Assembly (NCBI GenBank): GCA_001312505.1
Contig: BBDW01000006.1
Coordinates: forward strand, 62,001 to 126,000
DNA: 64,000 nt
Source: Mediterraneibacter faecis JCM 15917
GTDB lineage: Bacteria; Bacillota; Clostridia; Lachnospirales; Lachnospiraceae
Direction: 5' to 3'
Shown here: positions 19,149 through 30,601 of the stretch, in pieces
Layout: each line of letters starts with the position of its first letter
Numbering within the stretch: position 1 is the first letter of the stretch
Made by a program: the position numbers and the translations under genes
The notes under the pieces: generated by a model
Told to the model about the DNA's origin: nothing
The model's database searches: none
Seen by the model: the letters and a program-made list of their open reading frames with translations, nothing else

Positions 19149-21584
19149 CAATAACCTTGTCTGGAATAAGGACAATGAGGTGTTTGCTTATTATGAGCTG
19201 ATACCGTACAACTATTCTTTCTTATCCGCAGAGCAGAAATTTATCGTGCATGACAGCTTTCGACAGCTCATTGCACAGTCCCGTGAGGGTAAAATTCATG
19301 CGTTGCAGATTGCCACAGAAAGCTCAATACGAAGTATGCAGGAGCAGTCAAAGAAACTGGTAACGGGAAAATTAAAGGAAGTTGCCTACCAGAAGATAGA
19401 CGAACAGACCGAAGCGTTAGTATCTATGATTGGGGGATAATCAAGTGGACTACCGCTTTTTTCTTGGCTTTAAGCTCATGGTTACGGAAGAACAGCTCAA
19501 TCTGAAGAACATCAAAAAATCGGCGTGGCTGACGTTCACGGAATTTCTCCATGAAGTGAACCATACGCTGATGAATGATTTTGTTTCCATGCCGAATGAT
19601 GAAATCAACCGTTACATGAAAATGGAAAAGTTACTGGAAAATAAAATCTCCCGTCGCTTTAAGGTGCGTCGCTTGGAAATCAATGATTTTGGGTATCTCA
19701 TGGAACATCTTTACGGCAGGGACGGTATCGCTTATGAAGATTATGAGTACCAGCTACCAAAGAAAGAATTGAAAAAGGAAACGCTGATAAAATACTACGA
19801 CCTTATCCGTCCGACAAGGTGTGTGATTGAGGAATGCCAGCGGTATTTACGATTGGAGCATGAGGACAAGGAAAGCTATGTGTCTTATTTTACCGTCAAT
19901 GCGATTGTCGGGGAGCTCGATTTTCCGTCAAGTGAAATCTTCTATTTCCAGCAACAGCAATTTACTTTTCCCGTTGATACTTCCATGAATGTAGAAATCG
20001 TGGAGAACCGAAAAGCATTAACGACAGTTCGCAACAAGAAAAAGGAATTAAAAGATTTGGATAACCACGCCTATCAAGCAGGAAGTGAAACCAGCTCAAA
20101 TGTGGTGGACGCATTAGACAGCGTGGACGAGCTGGAAACGGACTTAGACCAGAGCAAAGAAAGTATGTATAAGTTAAGCTACGTCATACGGGTGTGTGCA
20201 CCCGATCTTGACGAGCTGAAACGCCGTTGTGATGAAGTCAAGGACTTTTACGACGACCTCAATGTAAAGCTGGTGCGTCCTGCTGGGGGGGATATGCTGG
20301 GGGGGCTTCATTCTGAATTTCTTCCTGCCAGCAAGCGATATATCAATGATTATGTGCAGTATGTAAAATCAGACTTCTTGGCAGGGCTTGGGTTTGGTGC
20401 TACCCAGCAGTTAGGGGAAAACACGGGTATCTATATGGGTTATTCCGTTGATACGGGAAGAAATGTGTATCTGCAACCGTCCCTTGCCAGTCAAGGTGTA
20501 AAAGGTACAGTAACAAACGCCCTTGCTTCTGCTTTTGTCGGTTCGCTTGGCGGTGGGAAGTCGTTCTGCAACAATCTTCTGGTGTATTACTCCGTTCTCT
20601 TTGGGGGACAAGCGGTTATTTTAGACCCAAAATCAGAGCGTGGCAACTGGAAAGAAACACTCCCAGAAATCGCCCATGAAATCAATATCGTAAACCTTAC
20701 CAGCGACAAGGACAATGCAGGACTTCTTGACCCATTCGTGATTATGAAGAATGTAAAAGACGCTGAAAGTCTGGCAATCGACATCTTGACATTCCTTACG
20801 GGTATTTCTTCTAGGGACGGCGAAAAATTTCCCGTACTTCGTAAGGCGGTGCGTTCCGTTACCCAAAGCGAAAAAGGAGGACTGTTACACGTCATTGAAG
20901 AATTGCGAAAAGAAGATACACCAGTATCAAGAAATATCGCAGACCATATCGACAGTTTTACGGACTATGATTTTGCACACCTGCTGTTTTCGGACGGTAC
21001 GGTAGAAAATGCTATCAGTCTGGATAATCAGCTCAATATCATTCAAGTAGCCGACCTTGTACTGCCAGATAAAGATACCACTTTTGAGGAATACACGACC
21101 ATTGAATTATTGTCGGTGTCTATGCTGATTGTGATTAGTACCTTTGCCCTTGATTTTATCCATTCGGACAGAAGCATTTTTAAGATTGTCGATTTGGACG
21201 AAGCGTGGGCGTTTTTTAAATGTGGCACAAGGCGAAACCTTATCAAATAAGCTGGTGCGTGCTGGACGAGCTATGCAGGCAGGCGTTTATTTTGTTACCC
21301 AGTCTGCCTATGACGTGTCAAAGGAAAGTCTGAAAAACAATATCGGCTTGAAGTTTGCATTTCGTAGTACCGACTTGGGCGAGATAAAACAGACCTTAGA
21401 ATTTTTCGGTATCGACAAGGACGACGAGAACAACCAGAAACGGCTTCGTGATTTGGAGAACGGACAATGCTTATTGCAGGACTTATACGGGCGTGTCGGT
21501 GTGGTGCAGATACACCCAGTCTTTGAAGAACTGCTACACGCCTTTGATACCAGACCGCCCGTACAGAGAAATGAGGTGGAGTGA
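19126..21584 (+). CDS. VirB4-like conjugation ATPase (Tn916 orf16), frameshifted twice
   Basis: About 818 residues. N-terminal TcpF/VirB4-like region, Walker A VGSLGGGKSF (20538-20567), Walker B FKIVDLDEAW. Frame 1 stops at 19440 through G5 19432-19436 (four Gs gives SMIGDNQVDYRF); frame 2 stops at 21250 through T6 near 21215-21220 (five Ts gives AFLNVAQGETLSNKLV). Two G7 runs, 20285-20291 and 20299-20305, turn the PAGDMLGLHSE motif of Tn916 into PAGGDMLGGLHSE. Powers assembly of, or transport through, the mating channel. Confidence 0.9.
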
Positions 21585-23792
21585 TGAAAGAAAGGATAAA
21601 AGGTGCGTTCACAAAAAAGAAGATTTTCCACTTTCTCAAAATGGCTCTGTTCGTGGTGGCACTCTCCCTTATCCTGCTTTCACTTCTGGGGACGGTGGCT
21701 CATGCGACGGGGGCTTGTGGACGATACCATAAACGCAGAAAATCTTTACTCAAAATATCCCCCCCTTTCCAACTACCAGCTTGATTTTTATGTGGATAAT
21801 AGCTGGTCGTGGCTTCCGTGGAACTGGCTGGACGGTATCGGAAAATCGGTGCAATACGGGCTTTACTGCATTACCAACTTTGTCTGGACGATAAGCCTTT
21901 ATTTAAGCAATGCTACGGGCTATGTGGTGCAGGAAGCCTACAAACTTGATTTTATTAACGATATGGCAGACAGTATCGGAAAAAGCATACAGACCCTTGC
22001 AGGTGTAACACAGAACGGCTTTTCTTCTACGGGCTTCTATATCGGTTTTCTGCTTCTCATTATCTTAGTGGTGGGACTTTATGTTGCCTATACGGGACTG
22101 ATAAAAAGAGAAACCAGCAAGGCACTTCACGCCGTTATCAACTTTGTGGTGGTATTCGTGTTGTCTGCTTCATTTATTGCCTATGCTCCCGATTACATCA
22201 AAAAGATAAATGAGTTTTCATCAGACATCAGTACCGCTTCACTTGACTTGGGAACAAAAATCATGCTCCCCCCCAACTCTGACAGTGAGGGCAAGGACAG
22301 CGTGGACTTGATACGGGACAGCTTATTTTCCATTCAAGTGGAACAGCCGTGGTTACTCTTACAATTCGGGAACAGCAACGCAGAGGAAATCGGGACAGAC
22401 CGTGTGGAAGCTCTCGTATCGGCAAGCCCAGAGGACGAGGACGGCAAGACCAGAGAGGAAGTCGTGAAAACAGAAATCGAGGACAACGACAACAACAATC
22501 TGACGATACCGCAGGTCGTGAACCGTTTAGGCATGGTGTTCTTCCTATTGTTTTTTAACCTAGGGATAACGATATTTGTATTCTTGCTTACGGGCATGAT
22601 GTTATTTAGCCAGATACTTTTTATTATCTTCGCTATGTTTCTGCCTATCAGTTTTCTACTCTCCATGATACCGAGTTATGAAAGCATGGCAAAGCAGGCA
22701 ATCGTAAGGGTGTTTAATACCATAATGACACGGGCAGGAATAACGCTCATTGTAACGGTGGCGTTCAGCATTTCCAGTATGTTTTATAACATATCTACGG
22801 ACTATCCGTTTTTCATGGTGGCGTTCTTGCAGATAGTGTGTTTCGCTGGTATCTACATGAAGCTGGGCGACTTAATGAGTATGTTCTCTTTGAATGCTAA
22901 CGACAGTCAAAGCATGGGACGAAGAATTTTCCGCAGACCATATCTATACTTGGCACATAGGGCTAGACGTATGGAAAGACGGCTTGCTGGTGCGGTTACT
23001 GCTGGCGGTGTCGCTGGTGCGGTGGCAGGTAGCACGATTTCAAACAGAAAACCGACAAGGAACACAGCTACAAAAGACAGTCGGGGGGGCAATACCACTT
23101 CCAGCATGGGACAGCGTGCAGGCTCAAAGGTGGGTGCTGTCTTAGATACGAAAAATAAAGTGAAAGACAAGGCAAATGCTGTCAAAGAAAATATCAAGGA
23201 TATGCCGACACAGACCGCTTATGCGGTGTATTCCGCAAAGGAAAAGGCAAAGTCCAGCGTGTCCGACTTCAAGCGTGGCATGGTGCAGGAACAGCAGTCC
23301 AGACAGACGGGACGATTGGAAAAGCAGGAACAGCATAGACAAAATATCGCTGACAAGCGTATGGAGCTTCAAAAGGCACAAGAAACAAGGCAGGCACAGC
23401 GAAAGGCTGACGGATCAGCGACAACGGGAGCTACCCGTCCCCCCCATGAGCGACCAGCCACAGCTTCAACCATTCCAAAGCCGAGTGTTGAAAAAACGCA
23501 GGAAGTCAAACGTCCTGCCACAGCGACCACTTCAAAAGCAAGCGAGCCAGTCAAGACAAATGTTATCAAAGAGCGTCCATTATCTTCTGGTGCTTCTGAT
23601 AGGAAAGCGACCCAGTCTGCACAGCCAGTACATAGGCAGAATGTAGAAAAAGTGGTATCGCAGGAAACACGCCAGAATTACACAAAAGACCGTAGGACAA
23701 AGGTTCAGCAGACGCAAACCGTCCAAAAGAACCAGCAGACAACAGAGAAAACTCGTAACCTTGTGATGAAGAAAGGACAGAAGAAAAAATGA
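21584..23792 (+). CDS. Multi-spanning conjugation channel protein (Tn916 orf15), frameshifted
   Basis: ATG 21584 overlaps the stop of orf16 (GTGATGA). Signal-like N-terminus, about seven membrane helices, then a long basic, Gln/Lys/Thr-rich cytoplasmic tail from roughly residue 450. The frame breaks at G5 around 21708-21712 (four Gs gives ATGLVDDTINAEN). C7/G7 runs at 21759, 22268, 23083 and 23439 each add one residue (for example KYPLSN to KYPPLSN). Role comparable to VirB6: part of the inner-membrane channel. Confidence 0.87.
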
Positions 23793-24799
23793 AACTGAAA
23801 CATATCGCTATCATTGGCAGTCTGTTTCCTATCCTCTTTTCTATGGTGCTTTTCTTTGGTGTGTTGATTAGTGCGGACAGCGACGACGAGAACAGCAACT
23901 TTTCTTCTGGCATTACGGGTATGAATTTGTCCGCAGAAGTCTTGAAACATCAGCCTATGGTAGAAAAATACGCCAGAGAATACGGCATTTCCGAGTATGT
24001 CAATGTGCTATTGGCTATCATTCAAGTAGAAAGTGGCGGTACGGCAGAAGATGTTATGCAGAGTTCGGAAAGTCTTGGCTTACCGCCCAACTCTTTAGAT
24101 ACGGAAAGCTCAATCAAGCAGGGGTGTAAATATTTTGCGTCCCTGCTTTCTTCCTGCAAAAATCAAGGTATCGACGATTTGAATGTAGCGATACAGTCCT
24201 ATAATTACGGCGGTGGCTATGTGGGATATGTGGCTGGAAACGGGAAAAAGCATACCTTTAATCTTGCAGAAAATTTTGCCCGTGAGAAGTCGGGCGGTAA
24301 AAAAGTAACCTACACCAACCCGATAGCCGTTGCGAAGAACGGGGGCTGGCGGTATGGCTATGGAAATATGTTCTATGTGGAATTAGTCAATCAATATTTG
24401 ACTGTGGCACACTTTGATAATGCGACAGCACAAGCGATTATGAATGAAGCGTTGAAATATCAAGGCTGGAAGTATGTGTATGGTGGCAGTAACCCGAACA
24501 CTTCCTTTGATTGTAGCGGACTTGTGCAATGGTGCTATGGAAAAGTTGGTATCTCCTTACCGAGAACCGCACAAGCACAGTATGACGCTACCCAACATCT
24601 TCCGCTTTCGCAGGCAAAGGCTGGGGGGGACTTGGTGTTTTTTCATTCTACCTATAACGCTGGTTCGTATGTAACCCATGTGGGAATATATGTGGGAAAT
24701 AACAAAATGTACCATGCAGGCGACCCGATAGGATATGCAGACCTAAGTAGTAGTTACTGGCAACAGCACTTAATCGGTGCAGGACGAGTAAAACAATAG
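23789..24799 (+). CDS. Bifunctional cell-wall hydrolase: lysozyme-like + NlpC/P60 (Tn916 orf14)
   Basis: 336 aa. One membrane helix (7-29), a soluble lytic/lysozyme-like domain with catalytic Glu81 in IIQVESGG, then an NlpC/P60 endopeptidase with Cys242 (FDCSG) and His297 (VTHVGIY). It opens the peptidoglycan to let the mating channel pass, as Orf14/CwlT does in Tn916 and ICEBs1. Start overlaps the end of orf15. G7 24623-24629 adds a Gly in AKAGD. Confidence 0.92.
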   Translation: MKLKHIAIIGSLFPILFSMVLFFGVLISADSDDENSNFSSGITGMNLSAEVLKHQPMVEKYAREYGISEYVNVLLAIIQVESGGTAEDVMQSSESLGLPPNSLDTESSIKQGCKYFASLLSSCKNQGIDDLNVAIQSYNYGGGYVGYVAGNGKKHTFNLAENFAREKSGGKKVTYTNPIAVAKNGGWRYGYGNMFYVELVNQYLTVAHFDNATAQAIMNEALKYQGWKYVYGGSNPNTSFDCSGLVQWCYGKVGISLPRTAQAQYDATQHLPLSQAKAGGDLVFFHSTYNAGSYVTHVGIYVGNNKMYHAGDPIGYADLSSSYWQQHLIGAGRVKQ

Positions 24800-24815
24800 A
24801 AAGGACTTGAAAAAT

Positions 24816-25721
24816 ATGTTTAAGAAGAATAAGAAACAGACAGAAAATGTCAAAGAAAAAAAGGTGCGTACTGTCAAGGTAGGCATATATAAGAAAACCG
24901 TGATTGCGTTATGGGTGGTGCTTATCGCAAGCGTGAGCTTTGGGGTATATAAGAATTTTACCGCTATCGACCAGCACACGACCCACGAAAAAGAAATCAT
25001 TGAGCTTCGCTTGCAGGACACCAACGGGATTGAAAATTTTGTGAAGAACTTCGCAAAGTCCTATTACATATGGAATAACAGCAAAGAAGCGATTGAAGCA
25101 AGGACGCAGGCAATCAGCGGTTATCTGACAAAGGAATTGCAGGACTTGAATGGTGATACAATCAGAACGGATATACCGACCAGCTCCACAGTTACAGATG
25201 TGATTGTGTGGAGTATCGAACAGTTGGGAACGGACACTTTTTCTGCTACCTACGAAGTAGATCAGCAGATAAAAGAGGGAGAACAGACAAGCAATGTGAA
25301 AGCAACCTATACCGTAAAAGTCCATATAGACGCTGACGGGGGGGATATGGTAATCGTTCAGAACCCTACCCTTGCACCAGCAATCGAAAAATCAGACTAT
25401 GAGCCTAAGACATCAGAAGCAGACGCAAGTGTAGACGCTGATACTGTAAACGACGCTACCGCATTTCTGGAAACATTCTTTAAGCTGTACCCAACAGCGA
25501 CGGAAAAAGAGCTTGCTTACTATGTATTGGGAAATGTGATTGAACCTATCGGCAGGGACTACATTTATTCTGAACTGGTAAACCCTATCTTTATAAAGGA
25601 CGGCGACAATGTGAAAGTCAAGGTTGCGGTAAAATTCATTGATAATCAGACAAAAGCGACGCAGGTATCGCAGTATGAGCTTGTGCTACATAAGGATAGT
25701 AACTGGAAGATTGTAGGATAA
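24816..25721 (+). CDS. TcpC-family conjugation protein (Tn916 orf13)
   Basis: 301 aa from ATG 24816; a TTG at 24807 is too close to the AAAGG site. Cytoplasmic basic N-terminus, one membrane helix (about 25-45), then two extracellular NTF2-like domains of the TcpC/VirB8 type. Structural part of the mating apparatus. G7 25338-25344 adds a Gly to DADGDMV. Last gene of the transfer operon; a terminator follows. Confidence 0.9.
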   Translation: MFKKNKKQTENVKEKKVRTVKVGIYKKTVIALWVVLIASVSFGVYKNFTAIDQHTTHEKEIIELRLQDTNGIENFVKNFAKSYYIWNNSKEAIEARTQAISGYLTKELQDLNGDTIRTDIPTSSTVTDVIVWSIEQLGTDTFSATYEVDQQIKEGEQTSNVKATYTVKVHIDADGGDMVIVQNPTLAPAIEKSDYEPKTSEADASVDADTVNDATAFLETFFKLYPTATEKELAYYVLGNVIEPIGRDYIYSELVNPIFIKDGDNVKVKVAVKFIDNQTKATQVSQYELVLHKDSNWKIVG

Positions 25722-25728
25722 ATGATAT

Positions 25729-25762
25729 AGCGTGCATTTCCTATCAGATTTGCACGCTTTTA
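25729..25762 (+). terminator. Terminator of the conjugation operon
   Basis: AGCGTGCA (25729-25736) / TGCACGCT (25751-25758) perfect stem followed by TTT. Confidence 0.75.
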
Positions 25763-25791
25763 CAAAACGACAAGAAAACTGTGCAAAAATA

Positions 25792-25839
25792 TTGACTTGT
25801 AATGACCGAATGCTATAATATAAATGACAAGTGTACTTG
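25792..25839 (+). promoter_or_regulatory. Promoter with overlapping ACTTGT half-sites
   Basis: TTGACT (25792-25797), 16 bp, TATAAT (25814-25819) with an extended TGC. ACTTGT overlaps the -35, and a palindrome CAAGT-GT-ACTTG lies at 25828-25839 just past the -10. The arrangement suggests repression by the XRE protein encoded two genes downstream. Confidence 0.6.
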
Positions 25840-25865
25840 GTATTATTTGAAAGGAGCGTTATATA

Positions 25866-26183
25866 ATGGATAAAGAAAAAATACTATCACAAAACAAAAA
25901 AGAGAATCTATATCTTGATGAATACGAAAAACATATTAAACTTCAAGGGAAATCTTTTGGCTTAATGTTTGTTTTATTTATCTGCATTTTAATTCTTTTC
26001 ATTAAAGCAGTTTGTAAAGAACCTTACTATGACATAATGACAATTATTGGGTCTGTGGCATTTGGCTCTATGGGTTATGAAGCACATATTTCAAAAAATA
26101 AATCCAAATTTGTTATTGCTTTATTCTTTCTTCTATTTATGGGGGGGTATTACTTTTATAAATTTTTAATGATAGGTTTATAG
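25866..26183 (+). CDS. Small two-helix membrane protein, 105 aa
   Basis: Start ATG 25866 after AAAGGAG. Charged N-terminus (about 30 residues), two or three membrane helices (33-50, 57-70, 80-100). Overlap spacing of one base with the following XRE gene indicates a pair, probably a membrane sensor or partner of that regulator (a DUF6442-like arrangement). G7 26141-26147 adds a Gly. AT-rich cargo in the tet(M) position. Confidence 0.7.
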   Translation: MDKEKILSQNKKENLYLDEYEKHIKLQGKSFGLMFVLFICILILFIKAVCKEPYYDIMTIIGSVAFGSMGYEAHISKNKSKFVIALFFLLFMGGYYFYKFLMIGL

Positions 26184-26184
26184 A

Positions 26185-26397
26185 ATGGACGAACATTTAA
26201 TTTTGCGAAACAGATTAAAAACTGTACGAAAAGAAAAAAAATTATCACAAACAGAATTAGCTGAACTAGTCGGGGGGGTTTCTCGGAATACAATTAGTTC
26301 TATTGAAACTGGACAATTTAATCCAACAGCAAAATTGGCATTAGTGCTTTGTATAGCTTTAGATAAAAAATTTGAAGAATTATTTTATTTTGATTAA
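26185..26397 (+). CDS. XRE-family (YozG/Cro-like) transcriptional regulator, 70 aa
   Basis: Compact Cro/C1 helix-turn-helix: LSQTELAELVG then VSRNTISSIETGQFNPT. Single-domain regulators of this type act as dimers. Sits in a small operon with membrane proteins; the ACTTGT-containing palindrome upstream is a candidate operator. G7 26272-26278 gives LVGGVSRN where LVGVSRN is usual. Confidence 0.88.
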   Translation: MDEHLILRNRLKTVRKEKKLSQTELAELVGGVSRNTISSIETGQFNPTAKLALVLCIALDKKFEELFYFD

Positions 26398-26411
26398 AGG
26401 AGAGAACGATT

Positions 26412-26740
26412 ATGGAATTAGAGGAATTGATTGTTGAAATAGTTATAGGATTGTTTTTACTTTTTACATCTTATCAAATAGGAATAAAAGAGAATATTAC
26501 TTTATTACATGGTTATCATTATACACAACTTGACCCTAAAGATAAAAAGGTGTTTACAAAAAAATAGGAATAGGCACTTTACTGGTTAGTATTGGTATTC
26601 TTGTTATGCCGATTATCAATTTAATCTCTCATTCTGAATTAGGCTATTACATAGGTCTTATTTTGATTGTTGTAGGAGTGTTTTATATCATATTCATCAT
26701 TGTAAAATACAACGGAAAACTTATTAGCTTTAAAAAGTAG
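26412..26740 (+). CDS. DUF3784-like small membrane protein, frameshifted
   Basis: ATG 26412 after AAAGGAGAG. Reads MELEELIVEIVIGLFLLFTSYQIG... LDPKDKKVFTKK, then breaks in an A-run at 26568-26574; eight As restore IGIGTLLVSIGILVMPIINL to a stop at 26740. About 109 aa with three membrane helices, the DUF3784 pattern. Third gene of the cargo cassette. Confidence 0.65.
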
Positions 26741-26755
26741 AATTGAGGTATGAAT

Positions 26756-26986
26756 ATGATAGGACTGAACAAAAGAGATATAAAAAAGGCATTGAAAGCT
26801 GGTGCAAAGGCTGGCGGTGTATCATTGGCTGATGTTCGGGCGGATATAGAAGCTACGATTGATGAAGCTATTAACAGCACCGACCCAGAAGTGCAGGCAA
26901 ATTTCAAAAAGTATTTTGGAAATAAACGCCCTACACCAGAGGAATACATTTATACCATTACGAAAAAGACAAAGGTAAAATTATAA
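26756..26986 (+). CDS. Small conserved soluble protein, 76 aa
   Basis: ATG 26756 chosen over 26750 because GAGG at 26744-26747 is better spaced. Helical, with [20 protein letters not shown] and [15 protein letters not shown]. Higher GC than the preceding three genes. I have seen similar sequences loosely labelled as Spo0A C-terminal-like, but I cannot support a function. Confidence 0.6.
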   Translation: MIGLNKRDIKKALKAGAKAGGVSLADVRADIEATIDEAINSTDPEVQANFKKYFGNKRPTPEEYIYTITKKTKVKL

Positions 26987-26991
26987 TAAAA

Positions 26992-27053
26992 AGGGTCGTG
27001 GAAATGCTTCACAGAATTGTGATCTGCATTATCACGGCTCTTTTACTCTCTGT
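26992..27053 (+). terminator. Long-stem terminator
   Basis: GGGTCGTGGAAATGC (26993-27007) pairs with GCATTATCACGGCTC (27026-27040) with a single mismatch and some wobbles, followed by TTTT. Confidence 0.7.
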
Positions 27054-27090
27054 TTACTTTCAAAACTGTAAGTGTAATTGAATACTGCCC

Positions 27091-27100
27091 TTGCTATAAT
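27091..27100 (+). promoter_or_regulatory. Extended -10 promoter of the BceAB module
   Basis: TTGCTATAAT, an extended -10, 54 bp before the bceA-like start. No good -35 is seen, as expected for a response-regulator-activated promoter. Confidence 0.5.
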
Positions 27101-27153
27101 TTAATTGTATTCCAAAACAAATAAATGTGGCAGGAAGAAAGGAGCGATTTTTA

Positions 27154-27926
27154 ATGGAACACATTTTAAATTTAGAGCAAGTAAAAAAATACTATGGGGG
27201 GGGTAATTCTGGAAATATCACAAAGGCAGTAGACGGTATTTCTATGTATGTAGACAAGGGCGAATTTGTCGCAATCATGGGAGCTAGTGGTTCTGGAAAG
27301 ACTACCCTATTAAACTGTATCTCTACGATTGATACTGTAACCAGTGGACACATTACAGTCAATAATCAAGATATTACAAAAATCAAGGATAAAGATTTTG
27401 CTGATTTCAGACGTGAAAATCTAGGTTCATTTTTCAAGATTTCAACCTTTTAGATACTTTAACGATTGAAGAAAACATTTCTTTGTCATTGGTAATCAAC
27501 AAACAGAACCCTGCTGATATTGACAAACGAGTTCATGCTATCGCTGATAAATTGGGTATTCGTGATATTTTATCGAAATTTCCTTATGAAGTTTCTGGCG
27601 GACAAAAACAGCGTTGTGCTTGTGCAAGAGCCTTAATCAATGAACCGAAACTGATATTAGCTGATGAACCGACGGGAGCTTTGGACTCAAAAGCTTCCAG
27701 ATTATTACTGGAAACAATGTCTGAAATCAACAAGAAAATGCAGGCTACTATTTTAATGGTAACACATGACCCGTTTAGTGCGTCTTTCTGTGAACGTATT
27801 TTGTTCTTGAAAGACGGTAAAATATTCAATGAAATTTTCAGAGGGGAAAAAAGCAGAAAAGATTTCTTCAATGAAATACTGGATATATTAACCTTGCTTG
27901 GAGGTGAAGTGGGAAATGTTAGGTAA
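27154..27926 (+). CDS. BceA-type ABC transporter ATPase, frameshifted
   Basis: Start ATG 27154 after AAAGGAG. Walker A GASGSGKTT, signature VSGGQKQR, Walker B LILADEPTGALD. The frame is broken at GGTTCAT near 27424-27428; one more T restores the usual GFIFQDFNLLDTL. About 257 residues. G8 27196-27203 lengthens the glycine stretch after YY. With BceB it forms a peptide-antibiotic (bacitracin, lantibiotic) detoxification transporter which also serves as sensor for the adjacent kinase. Confidence 0.88.
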
Positions 27927-29882
27927 GTTAGCGTATAGAAATACAAAAAGAAATATTAAAGATTATTTGATTTATCTGATAACCGTTACTGCATCCGTTT
28001 CTCTTATATTTGCTTTTAATTTGGTGGCAAGCTCTGATGAAATTGTAAAGTTATGTTCCAGTATGGATGCATTTAAGAATTCATTGTTCGCTGTAAATAT
28101 CCTTATTATTTTTGTGATATGCTTTTTGATCAACTATACAACGAAATTTATGTTTGAAAAAAGAAGTAAAGAATTAGGAACATATATGCTTCTTGGCATT
28201 AAGAAAAAAGAAATTGCCCACTTAGTTATAATTGAAAATATACTGTTGGGAATTTTAGCATTTGTATTAGCTATTCCTATTGGCTTTTTATTCAGCCAGT
28301 TTGTGTCGTTAGTAATTGTAAACTTACTGGGTATTCCAAAAACTCTCTTTATTTCTTTGAATTTTGTTTCTATTGGACTATTGATAATTTGTTTTTTAAC
28401 TATTTATGTTTGGTTTTACTTAATCTATTAAGAAGAATAAGTAAAATGACGATACGTGATTTTCTTTACTTTGATAAACAAAATGAAAAGAAAATGTTCC
28501 GTGACAGTAAAAAAAGAAATGTCATTTTTGTTTTAAGTATTATTCTTGGTGCGATTTCTCTTTTTCTCTGGAATTCACGTTGTACTATGGATAATTTTAA
28601 TAAGCAAGAAACACTTACCTATTTGATGGTGAGCGTAATCATGTTGATTATCAGCATTTATGGTATATCTACAACTTGTGCAGATATGTTCTTGACTGTT
28701 TTGTTAAAGAATAAAAAAATGAAATATCAAAATGACAATCTGTTTGTAGCAAGAACATTTGCTTCTAAAGCAAGAACAATGAGCTTCACATTTGGTACAT
28801 TGTCTATGTTGATTTTAACTTCACTGCTGGCTCTGAATTATTCTAGTATCAACAAAGCTTCGTATGATATCAGCGTGAATTTAAATGCACCATATGATGT
28901 ACAACTCTTTGATGATAAGCAGGTATTTGATGAATATATTCGAGTAATTGAAGAAGAATATACGATTGATAATACCATTGAGTACGACATTTATAAAGAG
29001 CCGAATCATCAGGTACAAAATTTCTTCCAATCAGAATATTATGATTTTGACCCAGTCTTGAAGTTAAGTGATTATAATAGGTTACTAGAATTAAGAAAGA
29101 TGCCGTTGCTTTCTTTAAATGATAACGAATACTATATAGTTACAAATAGCAAGTTTGCATATGAGGTTGAAGATAACAAAGACATTGAAACTATAACAGT
29201 AGCAAATAAAAATTTGAAATTAAAAGGATATGACACTAAGTCTTATTGGAACTCTATAACTAATACTGGCAGATTTGTTGTTGTACTTCCAGATAAATAT
29301 GTTCAAGGACTTGAAGTATCAGAAAATCATTTGATTATAGATACAAAAGAAGAAACAGATGCAGAATTAGAAAACAAGATAAAAGAAGATATGCAACATC
29401 AATTAGTAAAGGTTGATAAAAATGGAGAAATAAATGACGAATCGTATAGAGTAAATGTAAGAGGTGCAGAAATAGAACAACAAAAAGCAATGGTTGCAAT
29501 AGTAGCCAGTCTGTTTATGTACATTGCATTTATCTTGATTTCCGCAGTAGGGACAATTTTGGCAGTTCAATCATTGAGCGACTCTACTAAATACAAATAT
29601 CGCTACTTGACCTTGCGAAGATTAGGAATAAATGATAAGTCGCTATTTAAGACAATCAGAAAACAATTATTGATATTATTTTGTGTCCCTGCAATATCAG
29701 CAATATTATGTTCTTTTGTGATGATGTCGTCATTGAATAATGTGTATCAACAAATTTTGGGAGATAAACACCTTTATCTAATCTACTTTGGCTTGAATTT
29801 AATTATCTTCTTCCTAATTTATAGTATTTACTGGATTGCAACGTATATTGGTTTTAAACGAAATATCAACGAGGAGAGTTAG
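27915..29882 (+). CDS. BceB-type FtsX-domain permease, frameshifted
   Basis: ATG 27915 overlaps the end of the ATPase gene. About 655 residues: N-terminal helix and FtsX-type domain, a large extracellular domain (about residues 290-490) between helices 7 and 8 as in BceB, and C-terminal helices. The frame breaks near 28407-28411 (GTTTGG; one more T gives IYVLVLLNLLRRISKMTIRD). The extracellular domain is the ligand-sensing part in this family. Confidence 0.87.
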
Positions 29883-29941
29883 ACTTTTCTAGCTCTCCTA
29901 CTGTGAAATTATTATAATGATAAATCAAGGGGGGTGTTGAA

Positions 29942-30601
29942 ATGAGAATAGCAATTATCGAAGATGATGAAATCACTCGTTTGGAGCTTTCTAAATTATT
30001 GAACACACAAGGATATGAAACAGTTTTATTGACTGACTTTGGAAACCTGACAGATGAATTAAAGCAATATTCCATAGAACTGGTTCTGCTTGATATTAAC
30101 CTGCCGTATGAGAATGGCTATGAAGTATGCAGGAAAATAAAACAAGTCATGCCAGTACCGATTATCTTTGTAACAAGCAGAGATACAAATGCTGACGAAT
30201 TGAAAAGTATTCAAGTGGGTGGGATTGACTTCATAACAAAGCCGTATGACACGCTTATTCTTCTTGAGAAGATCAAGCGTGCATTGCAGTTGTCAAACCC
30301 GAATAATTTCCGTGAGCTTGTCAAAAAAGATTGTACCCTTGATTTACATTTATCCATTTTGAAGTATCAAGAGCAAAGCATTGAACTGACAAGAAATGAA
30401 TTTCGTATTTTGTACTACTTCTTTATGAACGAAGATAAAGTTATTAGCAAAGAAGAACTATTGGAAAAGCTGTGGAATGACAAATATTATATAGACGAAA
30501 ATGTATTATTGGTTAATATGACCCGTCTAAAAAAGAAAATGAAAGAAATCGGTATTGTTCATTTATTGGAAAATATACGAGGAAAGGGTTGGAAACTGTG
30601 A
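29942..30601 (+). CDS. BceR-type OmpR-family response regulator
   Basis: 219 aa, intact. Receiver with acidic pocket E8-D9-D10, phospho-acceptor Asp51 (LLDINLPYENGYE) and Lys100 (FITKPYD); C-terminal winged helix ending RGKGWKL. Start ATG 29942 after a GGGGGGTG site. Expected to activate the bceAB promoter. Its last bases overlap the kinase start. Confidence 0.92.
   Translation: MRIAIIEDDEITRLELSKLLNTQGYETVLLTDFGNLTDELKQYSIELVLLDINLPYENGYEVCRKIKQVMPVPIIFVTSRDTNADELKSIQVGGIDFITKPYDTLILLEKIKRALQLSNPNNFRELVKKDCTLDLHLSILKYQEQSIELTRNEFRILYYFFMNEDKVISKEELLEKLWNDKYYIDENVLLVNMTRLKKKMKEIGIVHLLENIRGKGWKL

Noticed and set aside
26185-26740. Toxin-antitoxin pair
   Set aside because: The XRE protein is flanked by membrane proteins without toxin motifs; no RelE, HicA, Fic or similar partner seen.
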